Positions 6,808 through 21,082 of a stretch of 35,183 bases of DNA are shown in pieces. The DNA is from Staphylococcus ureilyticus (GTDB lineage Bacteria > Bacillota > Bacilli > Staphylococcales > Staphylococcaceae): positions 1 to 35,183 of the forward strand of contig NZ_PPRL01000062.1 in assembly GCF_002902235.1 (NCBI RefSeq), read 5' to 3'. The position numbers and the translations under genes are program-made. A model generated the notes under the pieces. It did no database searches. It was given only the letters and a program-made list of their open reading frames with translations, and was not told where the DNA came from. The stretch's first letter is position 1; each line of letters starts with the position of its first letter.

Positions 6808-8073
6808 TTAATCTTGTATTCTTTTGATGTCAGCACCTAATGCCTTTAATTTACCATGCAAATCAACATACCCTCTGTCTAAATGCTTTAGTTCAGTAAC
6901 ATATGTTGTTCCTTCAGCTACTAGTCCCGCTAAAATAAGTGCTGCTGCTGCACGTAAATCCGTTGCTTTTACTTGAGCGCCTTGAAGTTGACTTTTACCT
7001 TCAATTTTTGCACTTCTTCCTTCAACAGTGATTTTAGCATTCATTCTTTTAAATTCACCGACATGCATGAATCGATTTTCAAACACAGTTTCCGTTACTA
7101 CTTTATGTCCATTTGCAGTTAATAATAACGCCATCATTTGTGATTGCATGTCTGTAGGAAAACCAGGATGTGGAAGTGTTTTGATATCTACCGGTTTCAA
7201 TTCGTTTTCGGCACTTACACGAATAGCATCATCAAGGCATTCTAGATTAACTCCCATTTCTTCTAATTTATAAACTAGACTCGTCATATGTTCTTTGATT
7301 GCACCGTTAACTAAAACATTTCCTCTTGTAATTGCACCTGCAATTAATAATGTACCTGCTTCAATTCTATCAGGTATAATTGAATGCTCGACGCCATACA
7401 AGGCTTCAACACCTTCAATCGTAATGGTGTCAGTACCAGAACCTAACACATTTCCGCCCATTTCATTAATATAATTTGCTAAATCAACAATTTCTGGTTC
7501 ACGTGCGACGTTTTCTAAAACAGTTTTACCTTCAGCTAATGAAGCAGCCATGATAATATTTTGAGTCGCACCTACGCTTGGAAAATCTAAGTGAATCGTT
7601 GTACCTTTCAATCCGTTAGTAGTGTTTGCGTATATAAAACCACCATCCATATGGATTTCAGCACCTAGTTCTTCAAAACCTTTAATATGCTGTTCTATCG
7701 GTCTTGAACCAATTGCACAACCACCCGGTAAAGCAACTTTGGCATGACCTAATCGTGCTAGTAAAGGTCCCATTACAAGTATACTTGCTCTCATTTTACT
7801 TACATATTCATATGGTGCTTCTTCATTTAATTGTTTTGTTGCATCTACTGTAACTTCTTCTTGTTCTTTATTATAAGAGACCTCAGCATTTAATGTAGAT
7901 ATTACATTATTAATTGTTTCTACATCACTAAGTGCTGGTACATTTTTTAATTTGCTCACGCCTTTTGATGCTAATAGTGATGCTGTTAATACTGGTAATA
8001 CCGCGTTTTTTGCACCCGAAACTTTCACTTCACCAGTTAATTTTTTACCACCATTAATTTCTATCTTATCCAT
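6808..8073 (-). CDS. murA: UDP-N-acetylglucosamine 1-carboxyvinyltransferase MurA (fosfomycin target)
   Basis: This 421-residue enolpyruvyl transferase joins phosphoenolpyruvate to UDP-GlcNAc, the first committed step of peptidoglycan synthesis. The loop [14 protein letters not shown] carries Cys119, the residue alkylated by fosfomycin, so the enzyme should be sensitive. The N-terminal GAKNAVLP (20-27) and the [13 protein letters not shown] stretch near the C-terminus are typical. GGAGG precedes the ATG. It lies between ywzB and fabZ in one operon. A second paralogue, murZ, is at 28328-29587. The assignment as MurA rather than MurZ follows from the fabZ neighbour. Confidence 0.96.
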   Translation of the reverse strand: MDKIEINGGKKLTGEVKVSGAKNAVLPVLTASLLASKGVSKLKNVPALSDVETINNVISTLNAEVSYNKEQEEVTVDATKQLNEEAPYEYVSKMRASILVMGPLLARLGHAKVALPGGCAIGSRPIEQHIKGFEELGAEIHMDGGFIYANTTNGLKGTTIHLDFPSVGATQNIIMAASLAEGKTVLENVAREPEIVDLANYINEMGGNVLGSGTDTITIEGVEALYGVEHSIIPDRIEAGTLLIAGAITRGNVLVNGAIKEHMTSLVYKLEEMGVNLECLDDAIRVSAENELKPVDIKTLPHPGFPTDMQSQMMALLLTANGHKVVTETVFENRFMHVGEFKRMNAKITVEGRSAKIEGKSQLQGAQVKATDLRAAAALILAGLVAEGTTYVTELKHLDRGYVDLHGKLKALGADIKRIQD

Positions 8074-8174
8074 CTTAAATCCTCCACTTAACTACTTATA
8101 TATTGCCTAAAATTTTCATTCAAACTTACTATTAAATTATATCGATAATCATACGTAATATACAATTATTTGAA

Positions 8175-8408
8175 TTATTGTACCAAATATTTTATTTGTG
8201 TAGAAAATTGTAATAAATCTACAATAAAATTACTGACCGAAGTTCCAATTAATATTGCTAAAAATATCATACAAATTTGAACTTGTACTGGAAAACCTTT
8301 TTTAAAAAATTGCTCTAATCTCACTGCATTCAATGCCCAATAAGCAATACAAATACAAAGGACATGTAGTATGAGATGTACAATTGAAAATTGTCCTAAA
8401 TATTCCAT
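8175..8408 (-). CDS. ywzB: Small membrane protein YwzB (DUF1146)
   Basis: This 77-residue protein has two membrane helices (about 8-28 and 42-66) and fits DUF1146, a family of unknown function that sits upstream of murA in Bacillus and Staphylococcus. The frame is open further upstream, but the ATG at 8408 has AAGGAG eight bases before it and matches the family start. It is probably the first gene of ywzB-murA-fabZ. A role linked to wall or lipid synthesis is only suggested by its position. Confidence 0.85.
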   Translation of the reverse strand: MEYLGQFSIVHLILHVLCICIAYWALNAVRLEQFFKKGFPVQVQICMIFLAILIGTSVSNFIVDLLQFSTQIKYLVQ

Positions 8409-8842
8409 AAGCCATTCTCCTTGATAAACACTATTTATATATTTTACACGAAACACTAAACAAAAGATACTTAATAATTAGATTACTGACTTTTAAATAA
8501 TAAGCGTCAATTTAATATTATTTTCCCATTATATATATCATGTATGCATAACTATTAAAATTAAATATTTTTACTTACTTTACTTCTAAACGATTAAAAG
8601 TATATGTGAAAGTAAAACTTTTACTTTTTTTATTCATACTACACTCTTAAATCTTTGGTACATTATTATAATTCACTTGTGATTTAAGAAAGTTACTATA
8701 ATCCATATTTTGAATTAATGTTTCATTGCTAAATTAACGCTAAAAATTTAATTTTGACATGTTTAATTAGAAAAGAAAAAGTCGACAAAGTAAAAACTTT
8801 GTCGACTTTTTTAGATATTCGTCATAGTATATCTTTTATTCA
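8409..8842. other. Gene-free region between the ATP synthase operon and ywzB
   Basis: No coding sequence was seen. It holds the atp terminator (8776-8811), a perfect 9-1-9 palindrome at 8609-8627 with nearby TTTACTT/TTACTT repeats (8572-8587), and a weak candidate promoter for ywzB on the minus strand (TTGTTT 8463-8458, 16 bases, TATATA 8441-8436). Confidence 0.5.
8776..8811. terminator. Terminator of the ATP synthase operon
   Basis: A perfect 16-bp stem (8776-8791 with 8796-8811) has an AAAA loop and A/T flanks. It lies about 30 bases after the atpC stop codon and is the strongest terminator in the window. Confidence 0.93.
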
Positions 8843-9247
8843 TTATTGTAATTGAGCGACACGAAGACGGTTATTAGCACGATCTAATGCGCGTTTGGCT
8901 CTATTTATGTCACTGCTATCTTCTTCATTGTTTAAATGAGATTCTGCTCTTGACTTAGCTAATTCTGCTCTAGCGACATCAATTTCATTCGCAGGCTCTG
9001 CAGTTTGAACAATGATTGATAATTTATCTTGTCTTACTTCAACAAAACCTTCACTCACTGCAATATATTCTGAACCACCGTCAAAATTAATTTTGGCATA
9101 GCCAATTTCAAGTGCTGCAACTGTTGGAATATGTCCATACATGACACCGATTTCTCCAGCAGTAGTTTGTAAAACTGCCAGAGTGACATCTTCTCGGTCG
9201 TAAACAGAACCATTAGGAGTGACAATATTTAGGCTTAATGTATTCAT
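8843..9247 (-). CDS. atpC: ATP synthase epsilon subunit
   Basis: This 134-residue protein forms part of the F1 central stalk and regulates ATP hydrolysis. The N-terminal beta-sandwich (about 1-84, MNTLSLNIVTPNGSVYDRED) is followed by a two-helix C-terminal domain (about 88-134, RAELAKSRAESHL, NRAKRALDRANNRLRVAQ). The length is normal. AGGAGG precedes the ATG and atpD lies 18 bases upstream. It is the last gene of the operon. Confidence 0.97.
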   Translation of the reverse strand: MNTLSLNIVTPNGSVYDREDVTLAVLQTTAGEIGVMYGHIPTVAALEIGYAKINFDGGSEYIAVSEGFVEVRQDKLSIIVQTAEPANEIDVARAELAKSRAESHLNNEEDSSDINRAKRALDRANNRLRVAQLQ

Positions 9248-9265
9248 TATCCATACCTCCTAATT

Positions 9266-10696
<1,431 letters not shown>

Positions 10697-10699
10697 TCA

Positions 10700-11584
<885 letters not shown>

Positions 11585-11596
11585 CTACATTAACTA

Positions 11597-13111
<1,515 letters not shown>

Positions 13112-13131
13112 CTATGTCACTCCTTCGATTT

Positions 13132-13671
13132 TTATTTCACTCTAATAAATTGCTTTTCAAGTTTGGCAAGATCATTTTTAATACTTGCATCCATCACTTT
13201 CGTACCAACTTTAACTCGGATACCACCGATAAGATCTGGATTTATTTCATTTGTAATCATTAGTTTTGATAGTTTTGTACGCGATCTAATAATTGAATCA
13301 ATACTTGCTATTTCATCCTCAGATAGTTCATACACTGATTCAATAATCGCAAAGTCTTGATTGTGATACGCATTATATAAAGTTTCAAAAGCTAAGAATA
13401 TTTCATGTGTATATGTAAGGTGACGATTACTTGCAAGCACCATAAACATATTTTGTAAATATTGATGTGCGTGTCCAAAAATAATAGCAACAAAACGTTG
13501 GCGTTGTGCTACATCTTTTTGTGGGTCTGTATCTAATTCTTTTAATTTTCCTACTTCAGGTCGCACTGCTTCGTCAATTGTTGAAAACTCTTCATACATT
13601 TGATCAAGTAACGCTTTTTCTTTAGCAGTATCAAATAACGCTTTTGCATATTTTTTTGCTACATTAGCCAT
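13132..13671 (-). CDS. atpH: ATP synthase delta subunit
   Basis: This 179-residue subunit joins F1 to the peripheral stalk at the top of the enzyme. An N-terminal helical bundle (about 1-105, VAKKYAKALFD) is followed by a C-terminal domain with the conserved NPDLIGGIRVKVG near residue 145. Its ATG overlaps the atpF stop codon by one base (TAATG), indicating translational coupling. Confidence 0.97.
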   Translation of the reverse strand: MANVAKKYAKALFDTAKEKALLDQMYEEFSTIDEAVRPEVGKLKELDTDPQKDVAQRQRFVAIIFGHAHQYLQNMFMVLASNRHLTYTHEIFLAFETLYNAYHNQDFAIIESVYELSEDEIASIDSIIRSRTKLSKLMITNEINPDLIGGIRVKVGTKVMDASIKNDLAKLEKQFIRVK

Positions 13672-14204
13672 TATTTATCGCCTGCCTCTTTAATGTACTT
13701 TTCAACTAATTCTTTTTGATCTTTTTCTGAAATTTCTTTTTGCAGTACTTTTGAAGCAATGAGTACGGAAAGCTCAGAAACCTGATTATTAATATCTGCA
13801 AGTGCGCGTTCTTTTTCACTGTTAATTTCATTTTGTGCTGTTTCAATCATGCCATTAGCTCTAATATTGGCTTCATGAATAATTTCTTCGTGTTGTTTAC
13901 GGGCTTGTATTTTAGATTCTTCTAAAATCTTATGAACCTCTTCTTGTGTTTCTTTTAGTGTTTGTTTATTTTGTGCTTCTAATTTTTGAGCATTTAATTT
14001 AGCTTGTTCAGCATCGTCGATATCTTTATTGATATCGCGTTCACGTTTGTCCATCACTTCTTTAAGTGGGCCCCATGCAAACTTTTTCAAAAGTAAGAGT
14101 AATATGGCGAATGTAGCAATCGTAACAATAATTGTTCCCCATTGTACACCACCGCCACTAGCCGCACCTAGAACGAACATATTAGTCGTAGCAGTCACTT
14201 TCAT
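13671..14204 (-). CDS. atpF: ATP synthase b subunit
   Basis: This 177-residue protein has one N-terminal membrane helix (about 20-42) and a long charged coiled coil forming the peripheral stalk. The frame has an ATG 15 bases upstream, but that ATG is followed at once by AAAGGAG, which is the ribosome binding site of the ATG at 14204. The later start also agrees better with family length. It follows atpE after a 91-base gap containing a GC-rich hairpin. Its stop codon overlaps the atpH start. Confidence 0.95.
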   Translation of the reverse strand: MKVTATTNMFVLGAASGGGVQWGTIIVTIATFAILLLLLKKFAWGPLKEVMDKRERDINKDIDDAEQAKLNAQKLEAQNKQTLKETQEEVHKILEESKIQARKQHEEIIHEANIRANGMIETAQNEINSEKERALADINNQVSELSVLIASKVLQKEISEKDQKELVEKYIKEAGDK

Positions 14205-14255
14205 AGACACTCCTTTCATCCAGTATAATCATAAGGTATTTTGATAAAAACGAAC

Positions 14256-14279
14256 GGCGAGAGCCTAGAAGACTTCGCC
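14256..14279 (-). other. Intercistronic hairpin between atpE and atpF
   Basis: GGCGA (14256-14260) pairs with TCGCC (14275-14279), extended by weaker inner pairs, in the transcribed gap after atpE. It is one of few GC-rich spots in the operon and has no T-run. It may shape mRNA stability or the higher output needed for subunit c. Confidence 0.5.
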
Positions 14280-14295
14280 ATAAAGACTAGTTTAC

Positions 14296-14505
<210 letters not shown>

Positions 14506-14540
14506 AAAATCCTCCTAATTTGTTCTTTTTATTTTTTAAT

Positions 14541-15269
<729 letters not shown>

Positions 15270-15290
15270 TCACCTCTTTCATTATAAAAT

Positions 15291-15641
15291 TTATTTCTTG
15301 TGTAAAAATGGTTTGAAAACAATTAAAACATAAGAAATCATTAAACCAACAACTACTCCAAAAATGTTTATATGGTCCTTATAAAAATACCATGTCGTAC
15401 AAGCTAATATCACAACCAAATATCTCCAAATGTTGCCCGTTGAAATATGTATGTTATCCTTTTCTTTTGCTTCCGCCAAATAATATTCAAAAGTAAAAGT
15501 ATTGATTAGCGATCCGATCATTCCAATTATAAGACCTAATATAAATGCAGAGTATGTGAAAATAAACACAATTACAAGTACAATAATACAATATATATAG
15601 TATTGCATGTACTGTTTAAAAATGATGTTGAAACGTTTCAT
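15291..15641 (-). CDS. atpI: ATP synthase protein I
   Basis: This 116-residue membrane protein has four hydrophobic segments and is the first gene of the operon, as in Bacillus. AtpI aids assembly of the c-ring or magnesium transport in other bacteria; it is not part of the finished enzyme. The frame is open upstream to 15689, but the ATG at 15641 has GAGG at a proper distance and fits the family (MKRFNIIFKQYMQYYIY). FTFEYYLAEAKEK lies in the middle loop. Confidence 0.9.
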   Translation of the reverse strand: MKRFNIIFKQYMQYYIYCIIVLVIVFIFTYSAFILGLIIGMIGSLINTFTFEYYLAEAKEKDNIHISTGNIWRYLVVILACTTWYFYKDHINIFGVVVGLMISYVLIVFKPFLHKK

Positions 15642-15702
15642 TTCAGTGCCTCGCTTCACCTTATCTTTCTTATATGAAAACCATTCCAATCATACAATTT
15701 TA

Positions 15703-15731
15703 ATAATAATATAGGGTACTTTACGTGTCAA
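15703..15731 (-). promoter_or_regulatory. Sigma-A promoter of the atp operon
   Basis: On the minus strand a perfect TTGACA (15731-15726) and TATTAT (15708-15703) are 17 bases apart, with a start near 15696 and a leader of about 55 bases before atpI. It is among the best sigma-A matches in the window. Confidence 0.8.
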
Positions 15732-15796
15732 TTCTATTCAAATTGTAATTCAATTTTTTACAAGAATGTCACAAAAATGACACATAAATACAAAAA

Positions 15797-16927
15797 TTAT
15801 TTGAAAGAAGAAGGTTTTTTATCAATTAAACCAAAAAAATATTTAATATTTTGACAAATTCTATATGATGCATTGCCGTCTCCATATGGATTTTGAGCTG
15901 TGCTCATGATCTCATACAAATTTTTGTTATCTAATAGTTCTTTTGTTGCTGCGAATATATTCTTTTCATTTGTGCCTACAATTTTTAATGTACCTGCCGC
16001 TACACCTTCTGGTCTTTCCGTAACATCCCTCAAAACGAGTACTGGTTTACCTAAAGAAGGCGCTTCTTCTTGTACACCACCAGAATCAGTTAAAATTAAA
16101 TAAGACTGATGTGCAAAATTATGAAAATCAACAACTTCTAAGGGTTCTACAAGCTCAATTCTCGTGTGATTTGATAAATAATAATCTGCAATTTCTCTTA
16201 CTTTAGGGTTTTTATGTATTGGGTAAACGACAACAACATCCTCGTATGCTTCGACGATATCTCGTACTGCTTTGAAAATATGTGCCATTGGTTCCCCAAT
16301 ATTTTCTCGTCTATGCGCAGTGAGTAGAATAATTCGTTTATCTTTGTGCTTGGCTATAATTTCTGATTGATAACCATTATGAATTGTCGTTTTCATTGCA
16401 TCAATAGCAGTATTACCTGTTACGACAATTGAGTCTTCTGGTTTGTTTTCAGCAATCAAATTATTTGCAGCATTATTGGTAGGAGCAAAGTTTAAATCGG
16501 ACATTACTCCTACCATTTGTCTATTCATTTCTTCAGGAAATGGAGCATATTTATTCCAAGTTCGCAAACCAGCTTCGACATGCCCGATTGGGACTTGATT
16601 ATATAATGCTGCAAGACTTCCAGCAAATGTACTTATGGTATCACCATGAACAAGTATCATATCTGGTTTCGCTTCTTTTATAACATCCTCTAATCGTACG
16701 AGTATGCGTGAAGTTATATCAGACAATGATTGTCCCTGCTTCATAATGTTCAAATCATAATCAGGTGTGATGTCAAAGCTTTTCAACACAGAATCTAACA
16801 TTTCTCTATGTTGTGCCGTCACTACAACGATTGGTTGTAATTCAGCGTCTTTCTCCAATTCTAAAACGAGTGGTGCCATCTTTATAGCTTCAGGCCGTGT
16901 CCCGAATACAGTCATAACTTTTTTCAT
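15797..16927 (-). CDS. mnaA: UDP-N-acetylglucosamine 2-epimerase MnaA (WecB family)
   Basis: This 376-residue cytosolic enzyme interconverts UDP-GlcNAc and UDP-ManNAc, supplying ManNAc for the linkage unit of wall teichoic acid. GTRPEAIK (9-16) is the N-terminal nucleotide-binding signature. HRRENIG and the C-terminal DSGGVQEEAPSLG with VLRDVTERPE are typical active-site segments. The frame extends upstream, but the ATG at 16927 has GGAGTGGAG before it and begins the conserved MKKVMTVFGTRPEAIK. It follows upp by 22 bases. No clear terminator separates it from the atp promoter. Confidence 0.95.
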   Translation of the reverse strand: MKKVMTVFGTRPEAIKMAPLVLELEKDAELQPIVVVTAQHREMLDSVLKSFDITPDYDLNIMKQGQSLSDITSRILVRLEDVIKEAKPDMILVHGDTISTFAGSLAALYNQVPIGHVEAGLRTWNKYAPFPEEMNRQMVGVMSDLNFAPTNNAANNLIAENKPEDSIVVTGNTAIDAMKTTIHNGYQSEIIAKHKDKRIILLTAHRRENIGEPMAHIFKAVRDIVEAYEDVVVVYPIHKNPKVREIADYYLSNHTRIELVEPLEVVDFHNFAHQSYLILTDSGGVQEEAPSLGKPVLVLRDVTERPEGVAAGTLKIVGTNEKNIFAATKELLDNKNLYEIMSTAQNPYGDGNASYRICQNIKYFFGLIDKKPSSFK

Positions 16928-16949
16928 ACTACTCCACTCCTGGGTCAAA

Positions 16950-17579
16950 CTATTTTGTACCGAATAAACGGTCACCAGCGTCACCTAATCCAGGTGTAAT
17001 ATAAGCATGGTCATCTAATTTCTCATCTAATGCTGCGATATAGATATCGACATCTTCATGTGCTTCTTGTAATTTTTCTACACCTTCTGGTGCTGCAATT
17101 AGACACATAAATCTGATATGCTTGGCGCCACGTTTTTTAAGTGAATTAATCGCTTCAATTGCGGAAGCACCAGTCGCTAGCATTGGATCAACTACGACAA
17201 TTTCTCTTTCTTCAATATCTTGTGGTAATTTCACAAAATACTCAACTGCTTCTAGCGTTTCAGGATCTCTGTATAAGCCAACATGACCTATTCTTGCTGC
17301 CGGCACAAGATTTAAGATACCTTGTGTCATGCCAAGACCTGCTCTTAAAATGGGAATAAATGCTAATTTTTTACCAGTTAAACGCTTAGCTATCATTTTA
17401 GTAACAGGCGTTTCAATTTCTACATCTTGTAACTCTAGATTTCTTGTCACTTCGTAAGCCATTAACATGCCTACTTCATCTACGAGTTCTCTAAATTCTT
17501 TTGTACCTGTATGTACATCTCTAATGTAACTTAATTTGTGTTGAATAAGTGGGTGATCAAAAACATGTACGTTGCCCAT
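16950..17579 (-). CDS. upp: Uracil phosphoribosyltransferase
   Basis: This 209-residue enzyme makes UMP from uracil and PRPP in pyrimidine salvage. The PRPP-binding motif [13 protein letters not shown] is at about 128-140, and the C-terminal [17 protein letters not shown] contacts uracil. An in-frame start five codons upstream lacks a ribosome binding site, whereas the ATG at 17579 has GGAGG nine bases before it. It is 16 bases after glyA, the same order as in B. subtilis glyA-upp-atp. Confidence 0.97.
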   Translation of the reverse strand: MGNVHVFDHPLIQHKLSYIRDVHTGTKEFRELVDEVGMLMAYEVTRNLELQDVEIETPVTKMIAKRLTGKKLAFIPILRAGLGMTQGILNLVPAARIGHVGLYRDPETLEAVEYFVKLPQDIEEREIVVVDPMLATGASAIEAINSLKKRGAKHIRFMCLIAAPEGVEKLQEAHEDVDIYIAALDEKLDDHAYITPGLGDAGDRLFGTK

Positions 17580-17595
17580 AATTACTTCCTCCAAT

Positions 17596-18834
17596 TTAAT
17601 TATATAAAGGATGTTTCGTAGTTAATGCTTTAACTCTTTCTTGTCCTTCTTTTAATGTTGTTTCGTTTTCAGGATCTTTTAACACTAAGCTTATAATTTT
17701 AGCTACTTCTTCAAATGCCGCTTCATCAAAACCACGTGTAGTAGCTGCTGGTGTACCAAGTCTTAAACCACTTGTTACAAAAGGTTTTTCTTGATCAAAT
17801 GGTATTGTATTTTTATTACAAGTAATACCTATTGAGTCAAGGGCTTCTTCTGCTACTTTACCAGTAATATTGACTGATCCTTTTACATCTACGCATACTA
17901 AGTGATTATCAGTACCGCCAGATACTACTCTAAATCCTTCTTTATTTAGTGTATCAGCTAATACTTTTGCATTTTTAATAACTTGTTGTTGATATGTTTT
18001 AAAATCATCTTGTAGTGCTTCACCGAACGCTACTGCTTTGGCAGCAATAACATGTTCTAAAGGGCCACCTTGAATGCCTGGGAAGATTGTTTTGTCAATT
18101 TGCTTTTTGTATTCTTCTTTACATAAAATCATTCCACCACGAGGGCCACGTAATGTTTTATGTGTTGTTGTAGTTACAAAATCAGCATATTCTACTGGAC
18201 TTGGGTGTAAGCCTGCAGCGACTAATCCAGCGATATGAGCCATATCTACCATCAATTTAGCGCCTACTTCATCAGCAATTTCTCTAAAACGTTTGAAGTC
18301 TATTGTTTTTGAATATGCAGAAGCCCCAGCAACGATTAACTTAGGTTGGTGCGCTTTTGCTACTTTTAATACTTCGTCATAGTCTATTTGTTCGCTTTCT
18401 TTGTCGACACCATATTCGACAAAGTTATAAAATTGACCACTAAAGTTTACTGGCGCACCATGAGTTAAGTGCCCACCATGACTTAAATTCATACCTAATA
18501 CAGTATCTCCGTGTTCTAATGCCACGAGATAAACAGCCATATTTGCTTGTGAACCAGAATGTGGTTGAACGTTAACATGTTCTGCACCAAATAATTGCTT
18601 TGCTCTCTCAATAGCTAATGTTTCAGATACATCTACATATTCACAACCACCGTAATATCTTCTGTTCGGATAACCTTCAGCATACTTATTAGTTAATACT
18701 GAACCTTGAGCTTCCATAACTGCTTCCGACACAAAGTTTTCTGACGCAATTAACTCTATATTGTTATTTTGACGGTTGAACTCGTTTTGAATCACTTCAT
18801 AAATTTCTTTATCTTGATCTTTAATAAATGACAT
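17596..18834 (-). CDS. glyA: Serine hydroxymethyltransferase
   Basis: This 412-residue PLP enzyme converts serine and tetrahydrofolate to glycine and 5,10-methylene-tetrahydrofolate, the main one-carbon source. Lys226 in [14 protein letters not shown] is the PLP-binding lysine, and SENFVS and [10 protein letters not shown] are conserved. It is full length. GAGGG precedes the ATG. It lies 21 bases after ywlG and 16 before upp, so co-transcription is likely. Confidence 0.98.
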   Translation of the reverse strand: MSFIKDQDKEIYEVIQNEFNRQNNNIELIASENFVSEAVMEAQGSVLTNKYAEGYPNRRYYGGCEYVDVSETLAIERAKQLFGAEHVNVQPHSGSQANMAVYLVALEHGDTVLGMNLSHGGHLTHGAPVNFSGQFYNFVEYGVDKESEQIDYDEVLKVAKAHQPKLIVAGASAYSKTIDFKRFREIADEVGAKLMVDMAHIAGLVAAGLHPSPVEYADFVTTTTHKTLRGPRGGMILCKEEYKKQIDKTIFPGIQGGPLEHVIAAKAVAFGEALQDDFKTYQQQVIKNAKVLADTLNKEGFRVVSGGTDNHLVCVDVKGSVNITGKVAEEALDSIGITCNKNTIPFDQEKPFVTSGLRLGTPAATTRGFDEAAFEEVAKIISLVLKDPENETTLKEGQERVKALTTKHPLYN

Positions 18835-18855
18835 TAGTAAACCCTCGTTTCTGTA

Positions 18856-19380
18856 TTAGTTATATTTTGCTCTTTCGCCACCAATTTTTTTAGGTCTTGA
18901 AGAAGCGATTGTAACAATTGCTTCGCCAATTTGCTTCACGCTTGTACGTTCGGGTATTGCTACATGTTTGATATGCATACCAATTAATGTTTGACCAATA
19001 TCTATACCTTTCGGAACAGTTATAGTTTCAACCACCATAGGCGCTTCCATATGCTGATATGCATACGTAGCTAAACTACCTCCAGCATGGACATCGGGTA
19101 CAACGGTTACTTCTTCCATCGTTGCGGGGTCGAAGTTAGCTTTTTCAATCGTAATTGCTCTATTGATATGTTCACAGCCTTGAAATACAAAAGAAACGCC
19201 TGTTTCCGTTTCAATCTCTTTTAACGCTTCAAATATATCTTTTGCTACTTCCATTGAACCGACGCTACCTATGCGTTCGCCAATCACTTCTGAAGTAGAA
19301 CAACCTACAATACAAAGCTCATCCTCTTTAAAGAAAGATTTAGCCTTTAGTTCATCTAACAATACTCTTAAATCTTCCAT
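18856..19380 (-). CDS. ywlG: UPF0340 family protein (TIGR01440)
   Basis: This 174-residue soluble protein belongs to UPF0340/TIGR01440, which sits between the arginine phosphatase gene and glyA in Firmicutes; its function is unknown. Conserved stretches are [23 protein letters not shown] and [15 protein letters not shown], with Cys and His residues that could bind a metal or form an active site. A GTG three codons upstream is possible, but the ATG at 19380 has AAGGGG at eight bases and matches the family start. The 144-base gap before it could contain a promoter (TATAAT on the minus strand at 19483-19478, with a poor -35). Confidence 0.85.
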   Translation of the reverse strand: MEDLRVLLDELKAKSFFKEDELCIVGCSTSEVIGERIGSVGSMEVAKDIFEALKEIETETGVSFVFQGCEHINRAITIEKANFDPATMEEVTVVPDVHAGGSLATYAYQHMEAPMVVETITVPKGIDIGQTLIGMHIKHVAIPERTSVKQIGEAIVTIASSRPKKIGGERAKYN

Positions 19381-19524
19381 ATTAAACACCCCTTATTTAT
19401 TTTGATAAAAAAGTAAGCCAAAATACATAAGTCCAATCTGGCAAATTTAATTGCTAGCACATTTGCTACACGTAATTATTATAACGTATTTAATGACTTA
19501 CTCATACTAATTTCACATATTTAT

Positions 19525-19947
19525 TTACTCTAATATTTTATTTTTTAATTTTTCAATCAATGAATTTAATTCATTATAAATTTCAATATAATCTGATTTA
19601 GTTCCTCCAAATGGGTCAGAAACATCATCACCATGCAATACATATTCACTTAAAGTAAATATATGTGTATTTACGCCATACGTTTGTTTAATCGCATCTC
19701 TATGACTCCTTGACATTGTCAAAATAAGATCTGCATGCATGTCCATCTCAGTGAATTGTTGCGCATTGTCAGGTATTGGCAATTGTTTTTCTTTTAAGAT
19801 AGCACGCGTATGTTCTGAGGTAGGTGCGCCATCTAATGCAAATAAACCACGCGAAGCAACTTCGATGTCAGGTATTTTAGCTTTTGCAATACTTTCTGCC
19901 ATTGGACTTCTACAAGTATTACCAGTACAAACAAAAACAATTTTCAT
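19525..19947 (-). CDS. ptpB: Low-molecular-weight phosphatase, probable protein-arginine phosphatase (YwlE/PtpB)
   Basis: This 140-residue enzyme has the low-molecular-weight phosphatase fold. The P-loop CTGNTCRS (7-14) holds nucleophile Cys7 and Arg13, and DPFGG near 110 supplies the general acid. Position 11 is Thr. In B. subtilis YwlE, Thr at this place directs the enzyme to phosphoarginine, whereas tyrosine phosphatases carry a bulkier residue. It may therefore reverse McsB arginine phosphorylation in protein quality control; this is inferred from the residue and synteny. Its ATG overlaps the sua5 stop codon (ATGA), so translation is coupled. Confidence 0.92.
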   Translation of the reverse strand: MKIVFVCTGNTCRSPMAESIAKAKIPDIEVASRGLFALDGAPTSEHTRAILKEKQLPIPDNAQQFTEMDMHADLILTMSRSHRDAIKQTYGVNTHIFTLSEYVLHGDDVSDPFGGTKSDYIEIYNELNSLIEKLKNKILE

Positions 19948-20987
19948 AATTTTTCTCCTTTAACGACGGTAAAGTTTGCCGCCTTTTGCATTCGATTCAT
20001 AATAGCAACTGCTTCGCCACTATTTTCAAATCCAAAAATATAAGCTTCTTTAATCTTTTTATTTTGGTCTATATCGTGCAATATTTGATACAAGTTATGG
20101 TTTGCCCCTTTAATATCTCTTTCATTTTCACACAGCGGAATGAAAGTTGCGTTTTTTGGAATATATTTACGTTTATCTTTCGGGAATATAAACGCGACAT
20201 CACTCCAATCTTTACATGAGGATGGTTGTTGATGAAAGCCGTATATAATCGTTATTGGCGTATCTGGCGCATAATGCTTATATTTCATTCCGGGGGCTAT
20301 AGGTTTTTCTTGATTTAAATCATTTTTTGCTGAAATAGAACCTGGTAAAACATTTTCAATCATCGACTTGGTGATAGATCCTGGACGAGCAATTTTAAAT
20401 GGATATTGCGTGCAATCTAACACGGTACTTTCTAAGCCTTCTTCACTTTGATCACCATTAACAATACCATCAATGCTTTGGTTTAAATCATGATATACAT
20501 GTTCAAACTTAGTTGGAGAAGGCCTACCACTTAAATTAGCGCTCGGTGCGGCAATCGGTATATCTACAAACTCTAATATTTTTCTCCCAATCACATGACT
20601 TGGCATTCTAACCGCAATGGATGAAAGTCCACCACTTACACTTTCACATAAATATCCTTTTTTTAATGGTAAAATAAATGAAATAGGTCCTGGCCAAAAT
20701 TGATTCATCAGTATTTTTACTTCTTGTGAAATGTGCTTCGTAAATACATCTAGTTGCTTAACATTATGTATATGCACGATAAGTGGATTATCAGAAGGTC
20801 TACCTTTTGCAGCAAAAATATTTTTTATAGTTTGTTCATTTCTTGCATCGCCACCTAAACCATATACAGTTTCAGTTGGTATAGCGATGAGTCCACCAGC
20901 TTCAAAAATATTTTTTATCTCATTAAAAGCATCTACATTTGCATCCTCAGTCGCATGATTTCTTAAATCCCATATTTTTGTTTTCAT
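19944..20987 (-). CDS. ywlC: L-threonylcarbamoyladenylate synthase (Sua5/YwlC)
   Basis: This 347-residue enzyme makes threonylcarbamoyl-AMP from threonine, bicarbonate and ATP for the universal t6A modification at tRNA position 37. An N-terminal YrdC domain (about 15-210) shows [12 protein letters not shown] and [13 protein letters not shown], and a smaller Sua5 domain (about 225-347) follows the linker with [11 protein letters not shown]. It is the long Sua5 form, not the short TsaC form. It lies between prmC and ptpB, and a hairpin with a T-rich tail separates it from prmC. Confidence 0.95.
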   Translation of the reverse strand: MKTKIWDLRNHATEDANVDAFNEIKNIFEAGGLIAIPTETVYGLGGDARNEQTIKNIFAAKGRPSDNPLIVHIHNVKQLDVFTKHISQEVKILMNQFWPGPISFILPLKKGYLCESVSGGLSSIAVRMPSHVIGRKILEFVDIPIAAPSANLSGRPSPTKFEHVYHDLNQSIDGIVNGDQSEEGLESTVLDCTQYPFKIARPGSITKSMIENVLPGSISAKNDLNQEKPIAPGMKYKHYAPDTPITIIYGFHQQPSSCKDWSDVAFIFPKDKRKYIPKNATFIPLCENERDIKGANHNLYQILHDIDQNKKIKEAYIFGFENSGEAVAIMNRMQKAANFTVVKGEKL

Positions 20988-21020
20988 TTATACTCACCCT
21001 TTCATCTTAATTTCAATTTT

Positions 21021-21079
21021 AAAACAAAATAAGAAGTTATGCACCTTCATGACATATCATGTTAGGTACACAACTTCTT
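21021..21079 (-). terminator. Long imperfect hairpin between prmC and sua5
   Basis: AAGAAGTT (21031-21038) pairs with AACTTCTT (21072-21079). The stem continues with two mismatches (TG/CA, ACC/GGT), and the loop contains a CATGA/TCATG pair. On the minus strand ATTTTGTTTT follows. It could be a partial terminator that lowers expression of the distal genes. Confidence 0.6.
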
Positions 21080-21082
21080 AAA

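Noticed and set aside
15767-15782. TGTCA-N6-TGACA between mnaA and the atp promoter
   Set aside because: Only five base pairs and no T-run on the minus strand, so not a terminator; it also does not fit the Rex box TTGTGA-N6-TCACAA.
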